A program made the translations under genes and the position numbers. From Aquimarina sp. Aq78 (GTDB lineage Bacteria; Bacteroidota; Bacteroidia; Flavobacteriales; Flavobacteriaceae), in NCBI RefSeq assembly GCF_900299525.1, contig NZ_OMKA01000026.1, positions 558,001 to 622,000 on the forward strand: a stretch of DNA of 64,000 nt, written 5' to 3'. The notes under the pieces are model-generated. The model worked only from the letters and a program-made list of their open reading frames with translations, had not been told where the DNA came from and ran no database searches. This document shows positions 51,005-60,611 of the stretch, piece after piece. Within the stretch, counting starts at the first letter, position 1; each line of letters starts with the position of its first letter.

Positions 51005-53815
51005 ATGAGAAAAATTGTTACACTTTTTGCGTTATTTTTTGTAGGAATACTCTTCGCGCAAGAAACCGGTTCGATTACCGGAACATTGTTAGACAAGGAA
51101 TCTAATAATCAACCTTTACCTTTTGCTAATGTATTAATTAAAGGAACAACCAAGGGAACGACTACAGATTTTGATGGTTTATATACTATTGAAAACCTGG
51201 AGCCAGGAACATATGTACTAGAGTTTAGTTTTGTAGGGTATGAAACTTTAGACATTAAAGATGTAATCGTAAAATCAAATGAAACCACTACAGTCAATAC
51301 TTCTATAGCAGCAAGTGCAGCTGCATTAGATGAAGTTGTAATTAAAACTACGACCAAAAAAGAATCTGAAGCAGCTATTTTATTAGAACAAAAAAATGCG
51401 GTGACTATTCAACAAAAGATAGGAGCGCAAGAACTTTCTAAAAAAGGAGTCAGTGATGTTGCAACAGGTTTAACTAAAGCAACAGGTATTTCTAGGCAGA
51501 GCGATAAATTATATGTTCGTGGATTAGGAGATCGTTATAACAATGCCTATTTAAATGGATTACCTATCCCATCATTAAATCCAAAGTTAAAACTTATTGA
51601 TCTGGGTATATTTCCAACCGATATAGTTGAGAATTTAGGGATTTATAAAACGTATTCTCCAGATATCTATGGTGATTTTGCAGGAGCAAGTGTAAATATC
51701 GATACCAAAGATCGTCCTGGAAAAGGTTTTTTAGAAGTTGGTTTTAGTTCGGGAGTAAATTCTAATGCTGTTAGTAATGATTTTTTCTTACTTAATGGAG
51801 GACAATACGATGAATGGGGATTAGATGATGGATCAAGAAGAGTTCCTGTTTTCTTAGACATCCCGAACTACAATTACAATAGTACAGAAATAGATTACTA
51901 TCCTTTTAGTACTTCTTTTAATCCTGTTAAAAAATTTAATGCTCCAGATGGAGGTATGAGTATTACAGGGGGTAAAACCTTCACAATTGCAGAAGATCAG
52001 AAATTAGATGTATTGGTGACTGGATCGTTTAGTCAAAATCATAGAACTGCTTTGGGAGGTAACCAAGCTGCTTTTAACTCTCAGGGAGAAAGTATTACTG
52101 GATTAGGAAATTTTAAAAATGTAGATCGATATGAATATTTTACTAACACTACGTTATTAGGAAGTTTAGGATATCGATGGAATAGTAATAATAAAATTCT
52201 TGCGACTACTTTATTTGTTAATGATACCGAGGATGAACTCAGAGAATTTACAGATGGTGTTAGTAGTGAAGATACAGATGTAGGTATTCGTTTAAGAAGA
52301 GGGACCTATGAGCAAAATAACCTGTTTACACAGCAACTTACTGGAGAACATAGGTTTAACGAAAGTAAGTATCAACTAAATTGGGGAGTTGCGTATAATA
52401 AAGCAAAGGGACTAATACCCGACAGACGTCAATTGGTGTTTACAGAGTTACAAAATGGAAACCTTGTTTTAGGAAATCGTACAAGTCCGGATTTGGCAAA
52501 CAATCAACGTTTTTATCAAGAATTAAATGAAAATGATTATTCTGGTAAGATTGATTTTGATATTAATTTTGGAAAGGATGAAGATGATAATTTTAAAAAT
52601 GCACTTACTGTTGGATTAGCAGCAAGATCAAAAGATAGAGATTTTGAATCTAATCAGTTGAACTACAACCTTAACAGTCTTGTAAATCAAAATGTAGATT
52701 TTAATAATCCAGATGCAGTACTAAACGAAACTAATTTCCTTAGTGGAGAATACATTGTTTTAGAAAATCTTAATCCAACAAGAATTTACGAAGCAGATTT
52801 ATTAACCATTGCTGGGTATGCAAATTTACAATATGCATTCACAGAGAAATTAACCTTCAATGGAGGTGTTCGTGCAGAATTGTTTGAGCAAAATATATTT
52901 TATAGAGAACAACAGGATTTAGAAACGTCTCCTTTTAAAACACAAAAGATTGATGAAACGTTTATCCTGCCTAGTATAAGTTTAAAATATGAATTAAACT
53001 CAACATCAAACCTTCGTTTTGCAGCTAGTAAAACAGTTACACTGCCAAAATTTACAGAAATAGCACCTTTCTTAGACGAAGATGTTACTGAAGCCACTCT
53101 GGGAAATACTATTCTTAGTAATTCTGATAACTATAATGTTGATATCAAATGGGAACATTTTCCCGAGCAGACTGGCGAATTGGTAGCAGCCACATTATTT
53201 GGTAAATATATCGAAAACCCAATCGAAAAAGTATATGTAGCATCAGCTTCAAATGTAAACACATTTATCAATTCTGATAATGCTGTAATCTTTGGAGCAG
53301 AATTAGAATATAGAAAGAATCTGGGTAATCTTTTTAAAGTAGAAGAAACAATCTGGAACAGCCTAAACTTTGGCGTTAATACTACAATAATGTATACACA
53401 GGTAGAAATTGACCCAACAATTACAACGTTTAATGGGTCTAATATTGCTCCAACTAATGTAGAAAGACAATTACAAGGTGCTTCTCCTTTTCTGGTAAAT
53501 GCAGATGTAGTGTATGCCAAAGAATTTGGTAATCACAAAATTACTTCAGCTTTGGATTTTAACATTTTTGGAGATCGAGTGTATTCTGCTGGAGGAAATG
53601 GAGTAGGAGATATTTTTGAAAAAGGATTCGGAGTGCTAAACTTTAATTTTAAAGATGAGATAGGAAAGCATGTTGAAATAAGCCTTAAGGCTAAAAATTT
53701 ATTAAACCCATCTATAGAACGATACCAAGATCAAGAAGATTTAGGTCAGGAGTTTACTACCTACAAATTTGATAATGGAATCAACTTTAGCCTTGGAGTT
53801 ACTTTTAAACTTTAA
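51005..53815 (+). CDS. TonB-dependent receptor with carboxypeptidase-regulatory-like domain (copy 1)
   Basis: This is a 936-residue outer-membrane receptor. It has a signal peptide (about 1-19; ALFFVGILFAQ), then a CarboxypepD_reg-like beta-sandwich (about 23-110; SITGTLLDKESNNQPLPFAN and TDFDGLYTIENLEPGTYVLE). The plug domain (about 120-230) includes SRQSDKLYVRGLGDRYNNAY, and a beta barrel runs to the terminal LGVTFKL. No SusD gene follows; the partner is the beta-helix lipoprotein 41 bases downstream. The strong phased array upstream suggests phosphate-starvation control. The substrate is probably a phosphorus-containing compound (inference). Confidence 0.92.
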   Translation: MRKIVTLFALFFVGILFAQETGSITGTLLDKESNNQPLPFANVLIKGTTKGTTTDFDGLYTIENLEPGTYVLEFSFVGYETLDIKDVIVKSNETTTVNTSIAASAAALDEVVIKTTTKKESEAAILLEQKNAVTIQQKIGAQELSKKGVSDVATGLTKATGISRQSDKLYVRGLGDRYNNAYLNGLPIPSLNPKLKLIDLGIFPTDIVENLGIYKTYSPDIYGDFAGASVNIDTKDRPGKGFLEVGFSSGVNSNAVSNDFFLLNGGQYDEWGLDDGSRRVPVFLDIPNYNYNSTEIDYYPFSTSFNPVKKFNAPDGGMSITGGKTFTIAEDQKLDVLVTGSFSQNHRTALGGNQAAFNSQGESITGLGNFKNVDRYEYFTNTTLLGSLGYRWNSNNKILATTLFVNDTEDELREFTDGVSSEDTDVGIRLRRGTYEQNNLFTQQLTGEHRFNESKYQLNWGVAYNKAKGLIPDRRQLVFTELQNGNLVLGNRTSPDLANNQRFYQELNENDYSGKIDFDINFGKDEDDNFKNALTVGLAARSKDRDFESNQLNYNLNSLVNQNVDFNNPDAVLNETNFLSGEYIVLENLNPTRIYEADLLTIAGYANLQYAFTEKLTFNGGVRAELFEQNIFYREQQDLETSPFKTQKIDETFILPSISLKYELNSTSNLRFAASKTVTLPKFTEIAPFLDEDVTEATLGNTILSNSDNYNVDIKWEHFPEQTGELVAATLFGKYIENPIEKVYVASASNVNTFINSDNAVIFGAELEYRKNLGNLFKVEETIWNSLNFGVNTTIMYTQVEIDPTITTFNGSNIAPTNVERQLQGASPFLVNADVVYAKEFGNHKITSALDFNIFGDRVYSAGGNGVGDIFEKGFGVLNFNFKDEIGKHVEISLKAKNLLNPSIERYQDQEDLGQEFTTYKFDNGINFSLGVTFKL

Positions 53816-53856
53816 TTATAAACGGAAAACACAACTAAAATTAATCATTATATAAA

Positions 53857-55185
53857 ATGAAAACTAAAAAATTATTTACGGGAATATTAATAGGAACAGC
53901 AGTTTTATTTAGTGCTTGTACTATACAAGAAGATAATATTGGAGATATCACAATCAACCAGGGAGGTTCTGGAGGAGATACTTCTGGAACCGAAATATTA
54001 GAAGGTCAGATTACAGAAAATGCTACGTTAAAATCAAGTGAAGTATACGAGTTAAGAGGAGGTGTATCAGTGGTAGACGGAGTTACATTAACTATTGAAG
54101 CTGGAACAAAAATTATCGCAGGTGATGTAGGAGGAGTATTCTCATATTTAGCTATCGAGCAAGGAGCAAAAATTATTGCAGAAGGTACTGCAGCACAACC
54201 TATCGTATTTACCTCTAATAAATCTACTCCTAATCCTGGAGATTGGGGAGGATTATTATTGGCTGGTAAAGCTCCTATCAATAGAGGTACTACGGCAACT
54301 ACAGAAGTTGCAAACCTTACCTACGGGGGGACTGATCCGGCAGATAACTCGGGAATATTGCGTTATGTGCGTTTAGAATATACAGGAGGAAAAATTAATG
54401 ATGATGCAGAATATAACGGACTTTCATTATATGGTGTTGGTAATGGAACTACTTTAGAATATATCCAGGCTTTTAATGGAAATGATGATGGAGTAGAATT
54501 TTTTGGCGGAACCGTAAATTTAAAATATGCTGTTGTAACTGGTGCGGGAGATGATTCTTTTGATTGGACAGATGGATGGATAGGAAATGGGCAATTCTGG
54601 ATCGCACAGCAAACTTCTGCTGCAGGAGATAAAGGAATCGAAGCAGATAATTTGTCTTCTACTCCTGATGCAGCTCCATTCTCTAACCCTACTTTATCTA
54701 ATATTACGCTAATCGGTGCAGAAGATGGTGATGGCGAAAATAAAGGAATTGAATTTAGAGCAGGAACCAAAGTAACAATGTACAATGCTATAATCAAAGC
54801 ATTCCCAGGAAAAGGAATTGAAGTTGATGATGATCAAACATTGATCAATCTTAATAATAATGAAGTAATTGTTAAAAATTCTATCATCGATAATGCAAAA
54901 TCATTTGATTTGGATCATGGTGGTGCAACTGTGGATTTTGCAGATTTTGCAACTTTTAATAATTTTACGATAGATGGTTCTGGTGCTCCATTTAATAGTG
55001 CAGGTACTGCTATACCAACTGGTTTTGAAATTACTGGTGTAAGAGGAACCTATGCGTATACTGCTGCGGTGGATGGTGTAGATAATTTTGACCCTTCTAC
55101 ATTAGGAGCATTCTTTGACGCTGCTAACTATGTCGGAGCGTTACAAGAGAGTGATACCTGGACATCAGATTGGACTCGTTTATAG
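53857..55185 (+). CDS. Beta-helix surface lipoprotein, single unit (copy 1)
   Basis: The 442-residue protein has a lipoprotein signal (TAVLFSAC, Cys21) and a mature start CTIQEDNIGD with the acidic residues typical of surface-export signals. After a Gly/Ser-rich linker (about 33-45) comes a right-handed parallel beta-helix region with the marker NPGDWGGLLLAGKAPINRG, YGGTDPADNSGILRYVRLEY and GNDDGVEFFGGTVNLKYAVV. It ends DTWTSDWTRL. I know of no assigned function for this group. Pairing with a receptor, twice in this window, implies surface capture of its substrate. Confidence 0.85.
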   Translation: MKTKKLFTGILIGTAVLFSACTIQEDNIGDITINQGGSGGDTSGTEILEGQITENATLKSSEVYELRGGVSVVDGVTLTIEAGTKIIAGDVGGVFSYLAIEQGAKIIAEGTAAQPIVFTSNKSTPNPGDWGGLLLAGKAPINRGTTATTEVANLTYGGTDPADNSGILRYVRLEYTGGKINDDAEYNGLSLYGVGNGTTLEYIQAFNGNDDGVEFFGGTVNLKYAVVTGAGDDSFDWTDGWIGNGQFWIAQQTSAAGDKGIEADNLSSTPDAAPFSNPTLSNITLIGAEDGDGENKGIEFRAGTKVTMYNAIIKAFPGKGIEVDDDQTLINLNNNEVIVKNSIIDNAKSFDLDHGGATVDFADFATFNNFTIDGSGAPFNSAGTAIPTGFEITGVRGTYAYTAAVDGVDNFDPSTLGAFFDAANYVGALQESDTWTSDWTRL

Positions 55186-55216
55186 TATAATATCCCATAT
55201 TAAGTATTTGAATTAT

Positions 55217-55249
55217 AGAAGCTTGGCTAATTGCCAGGCTTCTTTTTTT
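55217..55249 (+). terminator. Terminator of the first receptor pair
   Basis: AGAAGCTTGGC (55217-55227) and GCCAGGCTTCT (55233-55243) form an 11-bp stem with one wobble, followed by seven T, 31 bases after the beta-helix gene. Confidence 0.85.
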
Positions 55250-55394
55250 AGTGTATTTCAGAATAAACAATTTACAAATAGGTAATAATCAAGTTGAAAG
55301 GTTAAAAACGTAAAGAAAACTAATCTTAGAATCTCATATTTCGCTATGGTGTTTTATCTTAGTGTTAAGGCAGATTCTATAAATTTACTCGGTT

Positions 55395-55442
55395 TAACAC
55401 CTTCATAACAATTCTCTAATAATTTATAAAAAATAGATTTTG
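55395..55442 (+). promoter_or_regulatory. Possible PhoB-like sites for the second receptor pair
   Basis: TAACA at 55395 and 55406 and TAATA at 55417 are 11 bases apart. A -7-like TAGATTTTG at 55434-55442 follows. The spacing (17 bases) differs from the 13 seen at the other sites, and the leader to the gene would be about 250 bases. This leader (55443-55700) holds no gene that I can support. Confidence 0.4.
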
Positions 55443-55700
55443 TGTCGCCGTTAATATTTGAGACTCAAAATATGATATAGATTAGTATGCCTTATTTGAT
55501 TCGAGTATACCTTATGATTCAGTAGTTTATTGGCAATTTAATAGTATAAATCCTAGGCGCAAATTCCCTCAAGAATCCTACAGGTTTCACCTTTTTTTTC
55601 ATTTTTCCTACGTCACATTCCCTTAAACTAACCATAATAGTGGGGTAAAATCAATTACTGTAAAACCGTATTTATTTGTATTAGATTTTGAAAACATATA

Positions 55701-58520
55701 ATGAGAAAAACATTTACAGTACTAGCGCTATTTTTTGTAGGAGCTATTTTTGCACAAGAAACCGGGACTATTGCCGGAAAATTATTAGATAAAGAATCAA
55801 ACAATCAACCTCTTCCTTTTGCTAATGTAATTGTAGGAGGTACTGCCAAAGGAGCGTCTACGGATTTTGATGGATTATATGAGATTACGGGAGTTCCTGT
55901 AGGGACATATACATTACTGTTTAGTTTTACAGGATATCAAACGGTAGAAATACCTAATGTAGTAATAGAAGCAGATAAAGTAGCGGTGGTAGATGCTACT
56001 ATGGGAGCTACAGCAGCAGCACTAGAAGAAGTTGTGATAAAAGTAGTTACCAATCGTGAACGCGAAGAAGCCTTGCTTTTAGAACAGAAACAAGCAGTAC
56101 AGATTAAAGAAAGTATTGGAGCAGAACAGTTATCAAAACAAGGAGTATCTGATGCAGCAGCGGCTACAGCAAAGATATCTGGAGTAAATAAAGTAGAAGG
56201 ATCTGGAGATATATTTATTAGAGGTCTTGGAGACCGTTACCTTTCTACAACAATGAATGGATTACCTGTTCCTTCTGAAGATGTTGAAAGAAAAAATATT
56301 GATTTAGGTTTATTCTCGGCAAATATTATTCAAAATATTGGAGTAAGTAAAACATATTCTTCATTGTTTTATGGTGATCAAGCTTCAGGAAATGTTGATA
56401 TAGTATCTAAAGAATATTCTGGAAATGGGGAATTAACTATTGGTATAAGTGGAGGTGTTAATACTAATGTTGTTGATGGCGATACATGGAGTAATTTTAG
56501 AAGTACGCAAAGTACTAACAATACAACCTTAGGGTTTTATTCAAGTAATTTAAATACAGAAACAGCGCTGACACAAGAAAGTTGGAACCCGGAGACTTCA
56601 AATACCCCAGCTAATTTTGGTGTTTCTGTTACTGCAGGAGAAAAAGTAGAATTATTTGGGAATAATTTATCTGTGTTTTTCACAGGATCATATTCAAAAT
56701 CCAATCAGCAAAGAATAGGAGAATTTAAAGAATACAGAGCAAACTTTGTTAACGACACTATTCCGGATGCTGAGCGTTTTACAAGTACTACTAATACAAC
56801 AGGTCTTCTAAATCTAGCATATCGAATAGGTAGTAACACTAAACTGAAATTCAATTCTCTATTCATTAATAAAGGAGAAGATCAACTTAATGAATTTGGT
56901 CGAGGAGGCAATGCTGGTATTTTTGAAGAAACACCAGTTGCTGATAATGCATCTCAATTTGTAAGAGATCAACTGTTTAGGCAAACCACTCTTTTTATCA
57001 ATCAATTATTTGGTGATCATAGTATTACGGAAAAGGATGAAATAGATTGGGGTATTGGTTATAATGTAGTAAATGCAGATGAGCCTAACCGTATTAGAAA
57101 TGAACTTAATATTTATGGAGAAAATGATATTAGGTTTGGTAATACAGGAGGGTTTCAACAACGAAAATCATCTCAAGAAATTAAAGATAAAGAAATAAAT
57201 GGATTCCTTAAATATAATAGAACAATAACCAATAGTGAGTTCTATTCTGCAAAATTTGATATTGGAGTTAATTATAGAAAAAAAGAGAGAGATTTTGAAT
57301 CCAGATTTAATGGCTTAGCTATTTCTAGAAGTAATATAGGATTATCAATTAGCTCTTTGGATAACTTAGACGAAGGTTTAAATTTTCAAAATGTAGATAA
57401 TGACACTTTTATTCCAAGAGATCAGAATGATACATATGAAGCTTTATTAGAAGAACAAGCGGCTTTCCTTAATTTTGATATTCGGATTAAAAAATTAGTT
57501 GCTAATCTTGGTATTCGATATGAAGAGGATCAATTAGATGTACCTTTCTTTGATGTAGCTAATTTCTCTGGTAGCGATAATTTCATTTTTAACGAGTATA
57601 CTAATCTATTACCTAGTATGAGTCTTAAGTATGAAGTTAATGAGAAACACAATATTCGCTTAGCAGCCAGTCAAACTTTTACATTACCAGAATTTAAAGA
57701 AATAGCACCTTTCGAATATGTTTCCCCTACAGGTAGGGTAACTCGAGGGAATCCTAATCTAAAGCCTTCGACTAATTATAATTATGATTTGAAATGGGAA
57801 TTTTTCCCAACATCTAAGGAGTTAATATCACTAACAGGTTTCTACAAAAAAATAGAAGACCCAATTAACTTGGCACAAACCAGAGGAGCTGCAGGAGTGT
57901 TTTCTTACTTCAATACAGCAAAAAAAGCAGATATATATGGTATTGAGCTTGAAGGACGAGTTAATCTTATTGAAATTGAAGATAAAGCAAACCTGAACTT
58001 AAATGTTAATGTTACTCGAATGTGGCATTCACAAGATCTTAAAGCAGAAGATAGAGATGCCGGTCAGTTTGAAGAGTTTAGATATAAAAATAAAACTGAA
58101 TCTGGATTACAAGGAGCATCAGATTGGATCGTAAATGGATCTCTAAGTTATTCTAATCAAAAAGAAAAGGAATTCATCGCTACCCTAACAGGTAACTATG
58201 CTTCAGATAGAATATTTGCATTAGGTTCTCCAGATGATGTGGCGAATAAAGAAACTTTATACAACGAAGAAATTATTGAAAATGGATTTGTAACAATGGA
58301 CCTTATCCTTAGTAAACAAATCAATGACAAACTCAAAGTCAAATTAACAGCGAGAAACCTGTTAAATCCAAAAATTAAACAAACCCAATTAATAGCTCAA
58401 GAGGATCAAGCCGGAATCAGATTTGATTCTAATAATAACCCAGTTAACGAGGTAGAAGAAACAATACTTTCTTATAAAAAAGGAAGTACAATAAGTCTAA
58501 GCCTTAATTATACATTTTAG
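55701..58520 (+). CDS. TonB-dependent receptor with carboxypeptidase-regulatory-like domain (copy 2)
   Basis: The 939-residue paralogue of the receptor 4.7 kb upstream has the same order: a signal peptide (MRKTFTVLALFFVGAIFAQ), CarboxypepD_reg-like domain with LLDKESNNQPLPFANVIVGG, plug with EGSGDIFIRGLGDRYLSTTM and a beta barrel ending ISLSLNYTF. The N-terminal 110 residues are nearly the same as copy 1, while the barrel loops differ strongly, which suggests duplication followed by divergence in substrate. It forms an operon with the next gene, 39 bases downstream. Confidence 0.92.
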   Translation: MRKTFTVLALFFVGAIFAQETGTIAGKLLDKESNNQPLPFANVIVGGTAKGASTDFDGLYEITGVPVGTYTLLFSFTGYQTVEIPNVVIEADKVAVVDATMGATAAALEEVVIKVVTNREREEALLLEQKQAVQIKESIGAEQLSKQGVSDAAAATAKISGVNKVEGSGDIFIRGLGDRYLSTTMNGLPVPSEDVERKNIDLGLFSANIIQNIGVSKTYSSLFYGDQASGNVDIVSKEYSGNGELTIGISGGVNTNVVDGDTWSNFRSTQSTNNTTLGFYSSNLNTETALTQESWNPETSNTPANFGVSVTAGEKVELFGNNLSVFFTGSYSKSNQQRIGEFKEYRANFVNDTIPDAERFTSTTNTTGLLNLAYRIGSNTKLKFNSLFINKGEDQLNEFGRGGNAGIFEETPVADNASQFVRDQLFRQTTLFINQLFGDHSITEKDEIDWGIGYNVVNADEPNRIRNELNIYGENDIRFGNTGGFQQRKSSQEIKDKEINGFLKYNRTITNSEFYSAKFDIGVNYRKKERDFESRFNGLAISRSNIGLSISSLDNLDEGLNFQNVDNDTFIPRDQNDTYEALLEEQAAFLNFDIRIKKLVANLGIRYEEDQLDVPFFDVANFSGSDNFIFNEYTNLLPSMSLKYEVNEKHNIRLAASQTFTLPEFKEIAPFEYVSPTGRVTRGNPNLKPSTNYNYDLKWEFFPTSKELISLTGFYKKIEDPINLAQTRGAAGVFSYFNTAKKADIYGIELEGRVNLIEIEDKANLNLNVNVTRMWHSQDLKAEDRDAGQFEEFRYKNKTESGLQGASDWIVNGSLSYSNQKEKEFIATLTGNYASDRIFALGSPDDVANKETLYNEEIIENGFVTMDLILSKQINDKLKVKLTARNLLNPKIKQTQLIAQEDQAGIRFDSNNNPVNEVEETILSYKKGSTISLSLNYTF

Positions 58521-58559
58521 AATACTCAAAAATTAAACCCGAACAAAAATTAAAACAAA

Positions 58560-60530
58560 ATGAAAAAGTTAGTCTTAAAAATCAGCACGATTACTCTTGC
58601 TTTAAGTGCATTTGTGTTTTCGTCTTGTAGTAGTGATGATGATACTCCTACTCCTCCTTCAGTAGAAACTACAGCAGATAAGCTTAAAAAAGGAGAAATG
58701 AATGGAGAATTAGAAGAAAATTTTATATTAGATGCAAGTACAACTTATGAACTAACAGGTAGCTTTATAGTTAAAGAAGGTACTAAATTAACAATTCCTG
58801 CGGGGACTAATATCCTTGTTAAAGCTAGTGGTACAGAATCATTTATCGCAGTATTAAAAGGAGCGCAAATAGATATTCAGGGTACCGCTGCTAATCCGGT
58901 AGTTATGTCTTCTGAAAAAGGTAATCCTGGCGATTGGGGTGGCCTTACTATATGTGGTAAAGCTACTACTACAGCAGGTGTAGATGCAGTTGCAGAAGTA
59001 GGTGGATTTATTTATGGAGGTACAAATGATACAGATAACTCTGGATCTGTTAAGTATTTAGTGATTCGAGGAACTGGTGCCCAAATTAATCCAGATGCTC
59101 AATATAATGGAGTCTCTTTTTATGCTGTTGGATCAGGAACTGTTGTAGAAAATATTGCTGTAATTAATGGAGCAGATGATGGAGTTGAATTTTTTGGAGG
59201 TACAGTATCTGCTAAAAACCTTTATCTAGAAAATAACAATGATGATGCTATTGATTGGACAGAAGGTTGGAATGGTACTATTGATGATGCTTATGTTGCT
59301 CATACAAATGATGGTTTCTCTACTGTAGTTGAAGCTGATGGAGAAAACAAAAATCCTAAGATCAATAACCTTACCGCAGTAAATACTTTTCAAGCAGTTG
59401 GAGGTAGTGGTACTGCATTACAATTTAAAAAACAATCAGGAGCTACTATCACAGGTCTTTCGCTTGCAGGATACAAAACTTCTGTAGATATGAAAGATGG
59501 TGGAGCTTTAACTAATGTGAGTTTAAATGGTGCTACTGCAGATCCTGCAAATGCTTATAACCTTGCTGCTACTGTAGATATTACAGGATGGACTTGGATT
59601 GGAGCACAATTAAGCCTTTCAGGTAAATTAGGAGGGACTTTAACTAGTGATTTAACTTTAGATGCATCTGTAGCTTATGAGTTAGAATCATTTTTATTAG
59701 TTCAGGATGGAGTTACACTAACAATTCCTGCAGGTACAAAAATTACTGCTAGAGCCGGAGGAGTAAGTGTATATATCGCAGTGCTAAAAGGAGGTAAAAT
59801 AGACATTCAAGGTACTGCTGCTAATCCAGTAGTAATGTCTTCTAAAGATGGTAACCCTGGTGATTGGGGTGGTCTTACTATATGTGGTAAAGCTACTACA
59901 ACAGCTGGTGTAGATGCAGTTGCAGAAGTAGGTGGGTTTATTTATGGAGGTACAAATGATGCAGATAACTCTGGATCCGTAAAATACTTAGTAATTAAGG
60001 GAACAGGTGCTCAGATCAATCCCGACTCTCAGTATAATGGTGTTTCTTTTTACGCTGTTGGATCAGGAACAGTTGTAGAAAATATAGCTGTTATTGATGG
60101 AGCAGATGATGGAGTTGAATTCTTTGGAGGAACAGTATCTGCTAAAAACCTTTATCTAGAAAACAATGCTGATGATGCTGTAGATTGGACAGAAGGATGG
60201 AACGGTACAGTAACAGATACATATGTTTCTCATACTATTGCTGGATTCTCTACTGCATTAGAAGCTGATGGAGCTAATGAAAATCCTAAATTAATAAACT
60301 TTACTGCTATCTCTACGCAAAATGGTACTGCACTACAGTTTAAAAAACAATCTGGAGCAACTATCACTAATATTTTCTTGAGTGGATACGCAACCAATGT
60401 TGATATGAAAGATGGTGGATCTTTATCTAATGTACAAATTGATGGAGCAGACGCTACTACTACAAATCCTTATAACACAGGTACTCAAGTAGACATTTCT
60501 GCGTGGACTTGGAGAACAGCTGGTCTATAA
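58560..60530 (+). CDS. Beta-helix surface lipoprotein with two tandem units (copy 2)
   Basis: The 656-residue protein has a lipoprotein signal (FVFSSC, Cys23) and a clear acidic surface-export motif, CSSDDDTP. Two consecutive copies of the beta-helix unit occupy about residues 44-353 and 354-656. Each has GNPGDWGGLTICGKATTTAG, GGFIYGGTNDxDNSGSVKYL and GADDGVEFFGGTVSAKNLYL and ends in a TWxW segment. The upstream paralogue (copy 1) has only one unit. The unit matches the end of copy 1 in DTWTSDWTRL. The role is inferred as surface substrate capture for the upstream receptor. Confidence 0.87.
   Translation: MKKLVLKISTITLALSAFVFSSCSSDDDTPTPPSVETTADKLKKGEMNGELEENFILDASTTYELTGSFIVKEGTKLTIPAGTNILVKASGTESFIAVLKGAQIDIQGTAANPVVMSSEKGNPGDWGGLTICGKATTTAGVDAVAEVGGFIYGGTNDTDNSGSVKYLVIRGTGAQINPDAQYNGVSFYAVGSGTVVENIAVINGADDGVEFFGGTVSAKNLYLENNNDDAIDWTEGWNGTIDDAYVAHTNDGFSTVVEADGENKNPKINNLTAVNTFQAVGGSGTALQFKKQSGATITGLSLAGYKTSVDMKDGGALTNVSLNGATADPANAYNLAATVDITGWTWIGAQLSLSGKLGGTLTSDLTLDASVAYELESFLLVQDGVTLTIPAGTKITARAGGVSVYIAVLKGGKIDIQGTAANPVVMSSKDGNPGDWGGLTICGKATTTAGVDAVAEVGGFIYGGTNDADNSGSVKYLVIKGTGAQINPDSQYNGVSFYAVGSGTVVENIAVIDGADDGVEFFGGTVSAKNLYLENNADDAVDWTEGWNGTVTDTYVSHTIAGFSTALEADGANENPKLINFTAISTQNGTALQFKKQSGATITNIFLSGYATNVDMKDGGSLSNVQIDGADATTTNPYNTGTQVDISAWTWRTAGL
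58689..60527 (+). repeat. 930-bp intragenic tandem duplication
   Basis: Unit 1 (58689-59618) and unit 2 (59619-60527) are offset by 930 bases, 310 codons. The best-conserved stretch around 58895-59270 matches 59825-60200 with mainly synonymous changes, for example at the GATTGGGGTGG segments at 58932 and 59862. The high identity suggests either a recent duplication or ongoing gene conversion. Confidence 0.9.
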
Positions 60531-60556
60531 GAAATTTAGAATTAGCCATATTATAG

Positions 60557-60588
60557 AAACACCCTCAAAAACATGAGGGTGTTTTTTT
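60557..60588. terminator. Bidirectional terminator beta-helix gene / MATE
   Basis: AAACACCCTCA (60557-60567) and TGAGGGTGTTT (60574-60584) form an 11-bp stem followed by a T run, between the convergent genes. Confidence 0.88.
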
Positions 60589-60611
60589 ATTGTTATCATT
60601 AAGGAAGAATA

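Noticed and set aside
53131..53520. 129-codon minus-strand frame in the first receptor
   Set aside because: It is antisense to conserved beta-barrel sequence.
54363..54797. 144-codon minus-strand frame in the first beta-helix gene
   Set aside because: It is an artefact of a low-stop antisense frame in a repetitive Gly/Asp-rich gene.
58689..60527. Possible CRISPR-like or satellite repeat
   Set aside because: The repeat is a coding duplication of 310 codons, not short direct repeats with spacers.
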